A program made the translations under genes and the position numbers. A stretch of DNA of 25,340 nt from CAZNQW01 sp964575225 (GTDB lineage Bacteria > Chloroflexota > Anaerolineae > JAAYZQ01), in NCBI GenBank assembly GCA_964575225.1, contig CAZNQW010000026.1, positions 1 through 25,340 of the forward strand. Reading direction: 5' to 3'. A model generated the notes under the pieces. It saw nothing but the letters and a program-made list of their open reading frames with translations. It did not search any database and was not told where the DNA came from. Numbering within the stretch: the first letter of the stretch is position 1; each line of letters starts with the position of its first letter. Shown in pieces: positions 9,601-17,158 of this stretch.

Positions 9601-12488
9601 TTGCCCGGCTGGCCAGGGTCGTTGCCATAGATATAGTACATGCTCGATAGCATGCCGCTGGGGGTTGGTGCATTGTAGGTCGCGTCGGACGGTAGGATCA
9701 CTTCGTACACGCCGTGGAAATCGGAATGCACTGTGTGTACCAGTCGCCCGGTAAAGTCATAGACGCCGATGGGCATGTAGGGCAGACCCGCCTTTTCGCC
9801 AAAGAACAGCTCCAACGGGTTGCTGGATACGTTCAGGTCGTCGATGATATAGCCGCGCCAGCGACCGGGAATCGGCACCTCAGTCCATAGGGTAAAGATG
9901 GGCGCCACTCCCTTTTGATCGGCGACGTTGACCAGCTTGACGTTACAGAGAGGCTTTTCCTGGCCTTCAAAGCGGCTGCCGCCTGCTTCGACGTAACCGG
10001 GATTGTCCACTGCGTCGGGGCCATCGGGCAAGATCCCTGCCACGTCCACGGTATGCAGCGGCCCGGCGCAGGCTGGAGGCGCAACCTGGGGAGAAAAGGT
10101 GTCACCTTCAAAGATGTTGAGATCTTCTTCGCGCGTCACCTGGTACAGCGGCTGGCCCAAGATCGGATCGTTGGGGATCACCACTTCGACCAGGTAATCG
10201 CCAGGCTGGATCGGCTCCGGGGCAGGCAGGGGGGCGCCAGTGACCGCGTCGGTAAAGACCTCACCAAAGCCCCAGTTACCGGGCAGCTCGGCCTGGCCTC
10301 GACCAAACTGCACTCCCATCATCGGTGCTTCCAGGCAGTCGTAGCCGCCGGTGGAGGGGGGCAGGGCCGGAAAGTCGACCGGGTCGCCATTCACATCGAG
10401 GGGCTGGCAGTCCTTGGGCCGGACATAGTCCTCGGTCGTGGTGGTAGCCAGCAGCGGGCCTTTTGCGTAGGAGCCATCTGCCTCAAAGACAAAATCCCCA
10501 TTGATGTCCTTGACCGTGGCGTACAGGCGCATCTCCAAGTCGGGAATGCCCGGCTGCCACGGTTCGGCGCCGGCAAAAGCGGCGTCGTCCTCGGCGCGGA
10601 CCGTATCGTAAAAGACCGAACCGGCGATGCCGCCGTTGGTGCCGGGGTCATAGAACTTGACACCCCAGTCCAGGCGGCCCCACTGGCTAAAGATGGGCAG
10701 TACGTTGACGTCTACGATCGGCCCCAGAACCGTGGTTTCATCGGTTTGGTTACTGGCCTGAAAGGTGACGCCTGTGGTGCGATAGATGTCGCTGTAGGCT
10801 TCCAGCACCATCCACGAACTCATGGGGTAGCCTTTTTCCAGTGCATAATGACCGTTGATGTCGCTCACCGAAGCAATGGACATGCGGTCGATCTCGGTGT
10901 TGTCGCGGTCGCGCAACACGACGAGGTAATCGGGCACCCCAGGTTCGCCTGGGTCCCGGCGGCCGTTTTCGTTGTTGTCGAGAAAGACGGTGCCGTACCA
11001 TTTGGTGAACCAGTTGGTCATGGTCCGCACACCCACGTCGGTGGCCTGGTTTGCTTGCACCGTCAACTGCACAAAGTCCAGGATATAGTGCTGATTGAAA
11101 TCCCAGTAGCTCAGGAAATAGTCGCCGGGTGGCACGTTGTCGATCTGGAAAGTGCCGTCGGCGTTGCCCATTCCCACCCAGATGGCCGTGTCGCCGCCCT
11201 GGAGGCTGTTGAGCGACAGCCAGGGATAGGCGATGGGCTCGTCCAGCTTGGCGCCCATGAGCCCGCCCCAGATGTCGCCCTGGTGGGGCAAGCCACCCTG
11301 GGAGGGGCTATAGGTGGTGATGCCCACGATCGTGCCCTTGACGCTTCCGCCATCGGCAATGGCCGGCAGCGGGCTGGCTGAGGGCTGTACAAAGCCAAAG
11401 ATGGTCCAGGGGAAGGGTTCGGCGGCGACGATGAACTCGTTGTCCAGGCCGGTGCCCGCTTCCTGCAACCAGGTGTCCCAGCCGTGGGAACCTTCCAGGG
11501 TTGTGGTTTGGATCCAGGTCTCGCCATCGGGTGGGGTCACCAACACATCGTAGCGGATGGCCCCAATGTTGGGGATGTTGATAATGCCATAGTCGTCGCT
11601 CAGGCACTGACCGCCCAGCGTCTCGATGACGGGATTGCCCTCGGTGTCAAACACGACTTCGCCGGTGATAGGATCCTTTTCATAGATGGTGCAGAGCGGG
11701 TTGCCAAACAGGTCGGCTGTGATCTCGCCGGCGATGTCGTTGAGGGAGGCGCGAAAGCCGGCCATACTGGTGGGACCCGGTTCCGGTTGCTCCACCGGCG
11801 CGTCGAACTGGCTGTTGGTCATGGCATTGTCGTTAAAGACCTTGATGACCATCGAGGAGGTAGGCAGAGGGAGAGGTTGGGCGGCGACCGTGATCAGGCC
11901 GGGGGCGGCCAAGGGCACGGTAAAGTGCTCGCCGTCCACTTTGTACCCGTCGGCCATGACCGAGATCAGGTAGTTGCCCGGAGGCAAGTTGATGCCTGTA
12001 GTCCCGTTCAGGTCGGCCTCTGTTCCCTGGGTCACAATGGGTGACCAACCGGGCGTCGTGTGTACCCCAGGCCAATCGCAGCCGTCTGGATAGTTGGGGT
12101 TGCGGATGGTGTTGGCCGGGGGATCGAGATAGGCGTAGCAATCGGTTTCGTCAAAGGGATCGCCCGTGTTGTCCACGTTGATGAGGAATTTGTAAGAGTT
12201 TATCGGGTCTCCCTCGTTCACGCCTGCGTCGTCAAAGGCGCGAGGCTCGGTGCGGGCGCTGACTACCCGCAGAGTCAATGTATTGGTGGTGGCTTGCGGC
12301 TGGACGCTAACTGCCTGTTCTGACAGGGACTGGGTAGTGGTCAGTATCGAAGCAGTGCTTGCCGTCGTTGCCGAGGCCGGTGCCAGCGGAAAAGCGGCAA
12401 GCACTAACAAACCAATCAACAGGATAGCCAGCGCCGAACGCATCTGCCGGCCCGTACTACCGGCATTGGTTCGTGTGTGTAGATGCAT
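6678..12488 (-). CDS. Giant secreted surface protein: SdrD-B/Cna-B modules, IPT/TIG, right-handed beta-helix, LamG-like C-terminus
   Basis: This 1936-aa protein starts at the ATG at 12488 behind a strong AAGGAGG. It has a Sec signal (about residues 17-41, APASA). Carboxypeptidase-regulatory/Cna-B-like modules follow, with a classic SdrD-B segment near residues 497-560 (FLDNNENGRRDPGEPGVPDY; such modules usually bind Ca2+). An IPT/TIG domain lies at about 1015-1085. A right-handed parallel beta-helix spans about 1260-1530, with repeated N-N-I and GGGI turns. A FLPIVSGG segment and a LamG/concanavalin-like domain (about 1730-1936) end the protein. I see no sortase motif, no PEP-CTERM tail and no obvious catalytic site. 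It is probably an extracellular adhesin or matrix scaffold, perhaps polysaccharide-binding. It precedes the three MCO paralogs in the same direction, so it may present the oxidases at the cell surface. Confidence 0.88.
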   Translation of the reverse strand: MHLHTRTNAGSTGRQMRSALAILLIGLLVLAAFPLAPASATTASTASILTTTQSLSEQAVSVQPQATTNTLTLRVVSARTEPRAFDDAGVNEGDPINSYKFLINVDNTGDPFDETDCYAYLDPPANTIRNPNYPDGCDWPGVHTTPGWSPIVTQGTEADLNGTTGINLPPGNYLISVMADGYKVDGEHFTVPLAAPGLITVAAQPLPLPTSSMVIKVFNDNAMTNSQFDAPVEQPEPGPTSMAGFRASLNDIAGEITADLFGNPLCTIYEKDPITGEVVFDTEGNPVIETLGGQCLSDDYGIINIPNIGAIRYDVLVTPPDGETWIQTTTLEGSHGWDTWLQEAGTGLDNEFIVAAEPFPWTIFGFVQPSASPLPAIADGGSVKGTIVGITTYSPSQGGLPHQGDIWGGLMGAKLDEPIAYPWLSLNSLQGGDTAIWVGMGNADGTFQIDNVPPGDYFLSYWDFNQHYILDFVQLTVQANQATDVGVRTMTNWFTKWYGTVFLDNNENGRRDPGEPGVPDYLVVLRDRDNTEIDRMSIASVSDINGHYALEKGYPMSSWMVLEAYSDIYRTTGVTFQASNQTDETTVLGPIVDVNVLPIFSQWGRLDWGVKFYDPGTNGGIAGSVFYDTVRAEDDAAFAGAEPWQPGIPDLEMRLYATVKDINGDFVFEADGSYAKGPLLATTTTEDYVRPKDCQPLDVNGDPVDFPALPPSTGGYDCLEAPMMGVQFGRGQAELPGNWGFGEVFTDAVTGAPLPAPEPIQPGDYLVEVVIPNDPILGQPLYQVTREEDLNIFEGDTFSPQVAPPACAGPLHTVDVAGILPDGPDAVDNPGYVEAGGSRFEGQEKPLCNVKLVNVADQKGVAPIFTLWTEVPIPGRWRGYIIDDLNVSSNPLELFFGEKAGLPYMPIGVYDFTGRLVHTVHSDFHGVYEVILPSDATYNAPTPSGMLSSMYYIYGNDPGQPGNLNERYHPGYRSIGTSFEIYPGVIVPSDLAPTQNGVGIWAPGSLQSQLAACKLEPTTPQIFAVSAPYVDGSGDITIAGIGFGDTRGGGQVMLGNTRMPVTSWSDREIVMRVPPSTPGRPALAPGAYQMQIIANNGQTTVNGLTFHILGSGYDPALYEVGPTKLYTTIQSALDAAAGYADPDNPTPAENALVVVYPGATALFTNPLGIWLENPIIYSPVKLQGIGPGGVYPDGTGVMGSILDGRGMGGTEVYAEWWRTLAGDIWLNRGGWDGSPVDVEGNPRLYEGSVVTLFAKDGEFTGDFPVTIDGFKIQGGDQQGFPNNIFEIGGGRIPGVPAEVVVQGGGIFANGYARYLRITNNHIEANGGAYASAIRLGTPDVAEPLKDHQNDNVTIARNRILGNGGTNLAGAVGVFAGAENYEIANNDICGNFSAEYGGGISHYGYSPNSQIHHNRIYFNRSYDEGGGIMIAGELPADFAQLSPGAGPVDIYANLIQANLANDDGGGLRFLMAGNYPYNVYNNIIVNNVSTHEGGGISLNDAPAVHIYNNTIMNNITTATAMTSNGLPAPAGLSSSRNSDLLQATLPTDAPIFSDPVVFNNLFWDNRAGTWTGGGVAGIGQDGDPSPIFHWDLGVAGGFGELSPSYSLLQVPYGADDPTNLVGVDPLVVSEYDSTVRVFPWRGNPNFVGADIVAIELPVSLMGDYHLSSTSPAINKGASSVAGTPAPNRDYDGNPRPSQGRFEIGADETGQAFPATPVLFPPAALAAQADVVSAPSATGVMSFTTFLPIVSGGAGEPLPQWAGELESFIFDPVTGIQVLNSGYTFWNPNWFNDDQEVYFTFVAVEPSATKQDLLLKISGLAADGTIGPGSYLIAVGFDATTGSVQIATLAPGDVWQIHETFGGFEFVPGDVFGARANVGGIVEVYQNGRLVGQADLTAGPSAWPYNGEGGKIGLWFEAPSFTSPDGVNLTDFGGGTTP

Positions 12489-12589
12489 TTGTACTCCTCC
12501 TTACCCCATGGGTGCAACAGAATTGCAGGATCTGATCATAACAGGTCGACTGTGCTCGTACAGAGTGATGGTCTGACCTCCTTTCCATT

Positions 12590-12618
12590 TTTATGATCGT
12601 GACCTTGGCAGAATTCAA
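12590..12618 (-). promoter_or_regulatory. Candidate promoter for the surface-protein/MCO operon
   Basis: On the minus strand, TTGAAT (12618-12613) is separated by 17 bases from CATAAA (12595-12590). Each box matches the sigma-70 consensus at four of six positions. A start near 12583 would give a leader of about 95 nt before the ATG at 12488. This is moderate evidence only; the operon could also be read from the receiver gene upstream, since no terminator is visible between them. Confidence 0.35.
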
Positions 12619-12650
12619 GGGCGGACGCTCTTTCACAACGAGGGGCATTT

Positions 12651-13037
12651 CTACGCGCCCTCCCCGCCCAGCGCCTCAGAAACCGCCTGCCGCATGCGAC
12701 TCAGCGGCAAGGGTTTGTACAGGCAACAAAACACCGACAGGTGCTCGGCATCATCAAGAGCAGCCAGGGTTGGATAGGCCGTCATCCAAATCACTTTCAG
12801 GCAGGGGTAGAGCCCTCGAATCACCTGGGTAAGTTCCCGACCGCTCATGCCTTCCATGTTCAAATCCGTGATCATCAAGTCGAAAGGAACTCCCGTGGCG
12901 GCTTGCAGGGCTTCTCGGCCGTTGGTGGCAGTCTCTACGTGGTAGGTACTCGCCATTCGGGTGATGGCGTTGCGCCAGATGAACAGGATCTGCTCATCGT
13001 CGTCTACTACCAGAATTCGCTTGTCCGTGAGATTCAC
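12651..13037 (-). CDS. Single-domain response regulator (CheY-like receiver)
   Basis: This 128-aa protein is a complete receiver domain without an output domain. The acidic pocket is D12-D14 (VVDDDE), the phospho-acceptor is D58 in MITDLNMEG, the switch Thr is T86 in WMTAYP, and the conserved Lys is K108 in YKPLP. The start is GTG at 13037 with AGGGGA upstream. It probably receives phosphate from the multi-PAS kinase encoded just upstream and acts as a phosphate sink or partner-protein switch. It lies between the kinase/OmpR pair, from which it is separated by an intrinsic terminator, and the secreted oxidase operon. It could therefore belong to either. The cysteines C79, C104 and C105 are unusual but unexplained. 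Confidence 0.92.
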   Translation of the reverse strand: MNLTDKRILVVDDDEQILFIWRNAITRMASTYHVETATNGREALQAATGVPFDLMITDLNMEGMSGRELTQVIRGLYPCLKVIWMTAYPTLAALDDAEHLSVFCCLYKPLPLSRMRQAVSEALGGEGA

Positions 13038-13142
13038 GTCTTTGATCCCCTATTCCGTCATCAGTGGGCCACCGATAGAATGCTTCGGTTTCGATGCCGA
13101 TCGGCTGGTCGATAGCCCCTGTAACTGAAATCAAGGATAACA

Positions 13143-13183
13143 CAAAAACCGGTTCCTGACCGATGGGGACGGTTAGAACCGGT
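13143..13183 (-). terminator. Intrinsic terminator of the kinase/response-regulator operon
   Basis: ACCGGTTC (13148-13155) pairs with GAACCGGT (13176-13183). A second inner stem ACCG/CGGT extends the hairpin. Read on the minus strand, the stem is followed directly by TTTTTGTG. It lies about 90 bases after the stop of the OmpR-type regulator at 13271 and before the CheY-like gene. Confidence 0.85.
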
Positions 13184-13270
13184 GTTGGCTCTGGTGAGAA
13201 AGGTTGGATTTAGGGTGGGGTCTGGTTGGAAACGTTGGTTCCGTGGGACGTGGGACTGCCGTGTCGGCTG

Positions 13271-13987
13271 CTACTCTTTAAAGATGTAGCCAAAGCCACG
13301 TACATTCAGAATGTGACGTGGTCGAGCAGGCTCAGGCTCCACCTTGCGCCGGAGGCGATAGATGTACCACTTGATGATGTCGCGGGCCTCGGAGGCGCTG
13401 TCGGGCTTGTATTGGCGCACTACCTGGACCAACTCCTGAGGAGACACGACGCGGTGGGTATTCTGCACGAGATAGATCAATAGATCCAACTCGCTGCCTG
13501 TTACGTCCAGCGGAGTGCCGCGCAGCGTAACGTGACGTCGCTCCAGGTCGATGGTAAAGGGGCCGCTCTCAAGCAAAGAATCCTTACCCTTCGGCTCGGA
13601 TCGAACCTCCGCCTGGCGTCGCTCCAGCGCTTCCTGGGCTGCCCGACGTATCTCTTCGGGTTTGACGGGCTTGAGCAGGTAGCCATCGACCCTCTCGCGG
13701 ATAGCGACGAGGGCCGAATCGAGAGAGCCATGGGCGGTCAGGATGATTGTCGCCGTTTGGGGCCAGCGCCACTTGATCGCTTCCAATATCCTAAGCCCAT
13801 CAATCCGTCCGTCCAGTTTGAGGTCCAAAATGGCCAGGTCGAAGGGGGTGTCGCGCAGTCGATCGAGGGCCTCTTGCCCACTCGAAATGCCGGTCACCGC
13901 GTGTCCGCTGCGGCCCAGCGTTTCAGAGAGGACAAAGAGCACTCCTTCATCGTCATCCACTATCAGAGTACGCACCGGTTTCGTCAC
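13271..13987 (-). CDS. OmpR-type response regulator (receiver plus winged-helix)
   Basis: This 238-aa protein has a receiver domain at about 5-120: acidic residues D11-D13, phospho-acceptor D55 in AILDLKLDG, T84 in ILTAHGS, K106 in LLKPVKP. A winged-helix effector follows at about 140-236, ending in the typical RRKVEPEP...ILNVRGFGYIF signature of OmpR/PhoB wings. The start is GTG at 13987. It overlaps the TGA stop of the kinase gene by four bases (GTGA), so translation is coupled and the two are a cognate pair. It is expected to bind DNA as a phosphorylated dimer. Targets are unknown; the adjacent secreted MCO locus and the divergent channel gene are the closest candidates. Confidence 0.93.
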   Translation of the reverse strand: MTKPVRTLIVDDDEGVLFVLSETLGRSGHAVTGISSGQEALDRLRDTPFDLAILDLKLDGRIDGLRILEAIKWRWPQTATIILTAHGSLDSALVAIRERVDGYLLKPVKPEEIRRAAQEALERRQAEVRSEPKGKDSLLESGPFTIDLERRHVTLRGTPLDVTGSELDLLIYLVQNTHRVVSPQELVQVVRQYKPDSASEARDIIKWYIYRLRRKVEPEPARPRHILNVRGFGYIFKE

Positions 13988-16902
13988 GACTCGCTCTCCT
14001 TGTTTGAAACCTCATCGGTATGGGGCGAGTTATCAGAGGCACCCACTTGAAGCGGACGGGCCGGCAGCCAGATCGTAAAGGTTGTGCCCTTGCCGGGCTG
14101 GCTTTCCGCCGAAATTTTGCCCCCATGTTGCTTCACAATGCTGTGAGAGATGAACAGGCCCAAGCCCAAGCCATCGGACTTGGTGCTGCAAAAGGCCTCA
14201 AATAGGTGGTCTCTTACCTTAGGGTCGAGACCTTGGCCGCTATCGGTGATCCGAATCTCCACACCGGCCGGTTGTGGAATCCAACGGGTGGCTAACTGAA
14301 GCCGTCCCCCCTGGGGCATGGCGTCTATGGCATTGAGTACCAGATTCAAAAACACCTGCTGCAGCGCGTTGGGCATCAGCCCAGTGGAAGGCAGTTTTTC
14401 GTCCAAGTCGAGATCTACCTGGATGGACTGACTGCGCAATTGCCTTGTGGTCAGCAGTAATACTTTGTTCAGTAGTTCGTTGACCTGGGAGGGGCGGCGC
14501 TCTTCGACCTGGGCCGGCAAGTGGAGGGTGCGCAACTGGGCCACGACCTGTGCCGCCCTCTGAAGCGCATCCGAGGCGACGGAAAAATAGGGATTTAGGT
14601 CCTCGTGATCGGTCAGAGACTCTTCGATCAGGCCGATGCAACCGATGGCCGACTGCAAGGGGTTGTTGATCTCATGCCCCAATGAGGCAGCCAGACGACC
14701 TGCCACGGCCAGTTTTTCAGTTCGGAGTAAGGCTTCCTGAGACTGCCTCTGCTCCGTGATGTCCTCTGCAAACCCAGCGATGCGATAGATGCGTCCCTGA
14801 GGGTCGTGAACCGGAAAGGCGCGGGTGCGCACCCAGCGGGTGGCCCCGTCCGGCCGTACAATGCGGAATTGCTCGTCGTAGGTACCGCTGCTCATGGCAG
14901 GGAGCGATGCTCGCACCCAGTCCCGGTCCTCAGGGTGGATCGTCTGTACGAAAAGGGGAGGATCCTCGTATAGACTCTGGCAGGTTCGGCCCCAGACCTC
15001 TTCAAAAGCCGGACTGATATAGTGTAACTGGCGGAGATCCACGTCCGCCATCCAAAAGACCTCGTGGATGTTTTCGGCCATCTGCCGAAAGCGCTGCTCG
15101 CTGGTGCGCAGCAGCTCCACGGCCAGATTCAATTCGGCTGTGCGTTCCTGAACTCGCATCTCCAGTTCGTCCCGCGCCTGTTGCAGCGCCGCCTCGGCGC
15201 GTTTTCGAGCGGTGATATCGACCGTGGCGATGACACTGTTCCAATCGGAAAAAGGCAGCGGGGCGGCGCTGACGCTCGTCCAGATCTGATCGCCGCCCTC
15301 GCAACTGATGCCGATTTCCACATCGCGGATCGGCTGCTGTTCCCGGAAAGCCACGGCGCTGGGGAATTCGTCGGCTGGCATCAGGGTACCATCGGCTCGA
15401 AGGTAGCTGCGCCTCTCGTACGCCCCTGTCCATAATTGTTCCTCCGACAGGTGCAGAATACGGGCCAGGGCCGGGTTGGCGAGATGGAGTTTGCGGTTGT
15501 GATCCAATACCGAGATGCCAATGGGCAAAATCTCGACGAGCGCCCGCAGTTTCTCTTCGTTACTGCGCAAGGCATTCTCTGCCTCTCGCTGTTCTGTGGT
15601 GTCGATGCCTGTGCCAATGACATACTCCACCGCGCCCGCAGCGCTCACCAGGGCGGTATTGGTCCAGGTGATCCAGCGTTGCCTTCCATCCTTGGTCACC
15701 CAGTAGTTGCTGTGCTGGCTGGGAAAACTGCCGCCCGTGAGCCGGGCAAATACCTCTTGTACCAGCTCGACATCTTCGGGGAGCAGGAATAGGTCCCAGA
15801 AGGGCTGGACCTGAACCTCTTGGAACGTGTAGCCGGTTGTCATTTCGCAGGCACGGTTAAAGCGAATAATGCGGCCTTGCGTATCCATCACCAATGTCAG
15901 GGCTCCTGCCGTGTCGAGCACTGCGGAGGAAAAGTCGCGCTCCTTCTTGAGCAATGCCTCGAAACGCATGCGCTGGATGGCCAAGGCAAAGAACTCGGCC
16001 AGCCTTTCGATGGTTTGTACGTCGTGCGGGGCATAGTCTTCATCGGCGTTGGATAGGGAAATCTGGCCTACCAGCTCGTCGCCCAACAGCACCGGAACAG
16101 ATAAAAAGCGGTGCAGAAGGATATGGCCATGGGGGATTCCCTTCGAGGCCGGGTGGACCTGAGGCTCATTGGAAATAAAGGGCGTCCGAGTGTTCAGGCT
16201 ATGCCCCCACAACCCGGGATATATCCCATCGCTCCCCCGGGGAAAGATGATGGGAGAATCCTTTTCCGTCACCTGGCAACCGCCCGCCAGCATCTCGGTC
16301 AGCGTGTGAGATACCAAATCCCCGCTCGCCGGGTCTAGGGTGCCCACATAGCCGTGGGGGCTGGATGTCAGGCGGCGCGCCTGATCCAGAACGACTCGGG
16401 CGACGGCCTCAATCGTGGTAAAGGGGGAGACCAGAGGTCTGTACAGGGCAGATAACGCAGCATGGACCTCTGCGTCCTTGCGAAAGTGTTCGTGTGCCTT
16501 TTCGCCTTCTTGCTGGGCTTGGACTCGTGCGCTTACATCTTGCAGTGAGAGCACCAGGCCTTGCACGATTCCTTCGCTATCCTGGACGGGAGTCAGCGTC
16601 CAATCCCAATAGGTGACCCCCCGCTCGGGTTGGTCGGCAAACTCGAATGGCTTGGCCCGATATTCGACCGGCTGACCGGTGTCGCGGGCCTGTTCAAAGA
16701 TCGCCTGGTTTTCGTCGTGGGGAAAGAGGTCAAAGTGATTGCGACCGATCAGTTCTTCGCGACTGTAGCCAGAGCCCATGGCATAGGCCGAGTTCACCTC
16801 CAGAAAATTGAACTGGGGATCAAGGTATGCCAGGCACACTTGGGAATGATCTATCATGGCCCGAAATTGATGCAAGGCCGTGTGTACACCCTCTGGATCC
16901 AT
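13984..16902 (-). CDS. Cytoplasmic multi-sensor histidine kinase (PAS-GAF-PAS-PAS-PAS-HisKA-HATPase)
   Basis: This 972-aa kinase has no transmembrane helix. By eye the order is PAS (about 1-125), GAF (about 150-325), three more PAS domains (about 330-450, 460-570, 605-725) with a short coiled-coil linker near 570-600, HisKA with phospho-acceptor H743 in LGHEINNPL, and HATPase_c (about 805-950, with NAIDAM N-box, DSGQGLD G1 box and GLGLGLFIS G2 box). Such kinases sense intracellular ligands, redox or light through their PAS/GAF cofactors; the ligand cannot be read here. I chose the ATG at 16902. The longer reading from 16968 would cover a strong extended -10 box at 16946-16951, which must lie upstream of the transcript. 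The stop overlaps the OmpR-type gene start. Confidence 0.93.
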   Translation of the reverse strand: MDPEGVHTALHQFRAMIDHSQVCLAYLDPQFNFLEVNSAYAMGSGYSREELIGRNHFDLFPHDENQAIFEQARDTGQPVEYRAKPFEFADQPERGVTYWDWTLTPVQDSEGIVQGLVLSLQDVSARVQAQQEGEKAHEHFRKDAEVHAALSALYRPLVSPFTTIEAVARVVLDQARRLTSSPHGYVGTLDPASGDLVSHTLTEMLAGGCQVTEKDSPIIFPRGSDGIYPGLWGHSLNTRTPFISNEPQVHPASKGIPHGHILLHRFLSVPVLLGDELVGQISLSNADEDYAPHDVQTIERLAEFFALAIQRMRFEALLKKERDFSSAVLDTAGALTLVMDTQGRIIRFNRACEMTTGYTFQEVQVQPFWDLFLLPEDVELVQEVFARLTGGSFPSQHSNYWVTKDGRQRWITWTNTALVSAAGAVEYVIGTGIDTTEQREAENALRSNEEKLRALVEILPIGISVLDHNRKLHLANPALARILHLSEEQLWTGAYERRSYLRADGTLMPADEFPSAVAFREQQPIRDVEIGISCEGGDQIWTSVSAAPLPFSDWNSVIATVDITARKRAEAALQQARDELEMRVQERTAELNLAVELLRTSEQRFRQMAENIHEVFWMADVDLRQLHYISPAFEEVWGRTCQSLYEDPPLFVQTIHPEDRDWVRASLPAMSSGTYDEQFRIVRPDGATRWVRTRAFPVHDPQGRIYRIAGFAEDITEQRQSQEALLRTEKLAVAGRLAASLGHEINNPLQSAIGCIGLIEESLTDHEDLNPYFSVASDALQRAAQVVAQLRTLHLPAQVEERRPSQVNELLNKVLLLTTRQLRSQSIQVDLDLDEKLPSTGLMPNALQQVFLNLVLNAIDAMPQGGRLQLATRWIPQPAGVEIRITDSGQGLDPKVRDHLFEAFCSTKSDGLGLGLFISHSIVKQHGGKISAESQPGKGTTFTIWLPARPLQVGASDNSPHTDEVSNKESES

Positions 16903-16945
16903 TTTCACCGTCTCTTTCCACGCAACTCTGCAAGAGGCCCCAACC

Positions 16946-16954
16946 ATTATAGCA
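16946..16954 (-). promoter_or_regulatory. Extended -10 promoter of the histidine kinase operon
   Basis: On the minus strand TGCTATAAT is a perfect extended -10 (TGnTATAAT; hexamer 16951-16946). A weak TTTTCA lies 18 bases further upstream. The predicted start, near 16939, leaves about 37 nt before the ATG at 16902 and rules out the longer in-frame start. Confidence 0.7.
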
Positions 16955-17050
16955 CAGATGCGCTCCAAATGAAAAAATGATCGTCATAGCCTGGCCCTCG
17001 ATTTTTGGGAGGTGGTAACTCTGTGTTGGGTCACCGTTTGTTGGCGCAAC

Positions 17051-17079
17051 TTGGCGATGCCCGGCCCCCATGCTATAAT
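17051..17079 (+). promoter_or_regulatory. Promoter of the channel-GAF gene
   Basis: TTGGCG (17051-17056), 17 bases, then a perfect TATAAT (17074-17079) preceded by TGC, giving an extended -10. A direct repeat of TTGGCG ten bases upstream (17041-17046) and the palindrome GTTGGCGCAAC (17040-17050) abut the -35 and could be a regulator site. The predicted start near 17086 leaves a leader of about 73 nt. Confidence 0.75.
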
Positions 17080-17158
17080 TGGGTTCCCATCTTGGGCACC
17101 AAACAGATGGAGCAGAAGGATTCTGCCATCACCGACATTCGAGTGAGGGAGGTGTGTT

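Noticed and set aside
9915..11381. Open frame of 488 codons on the plus strand inside the giant surface protein gene
   Set aside because: It is antisense to a well-supported SdrD-B/beta-helix protein; no RBS or family motif was seen.
16903..16968. Longer N-terminus for the histidine kinase
   Set aside because: It contains a perfect extended -10 box; the ATG at 16902 lies just downstream of the predicted transcript start.
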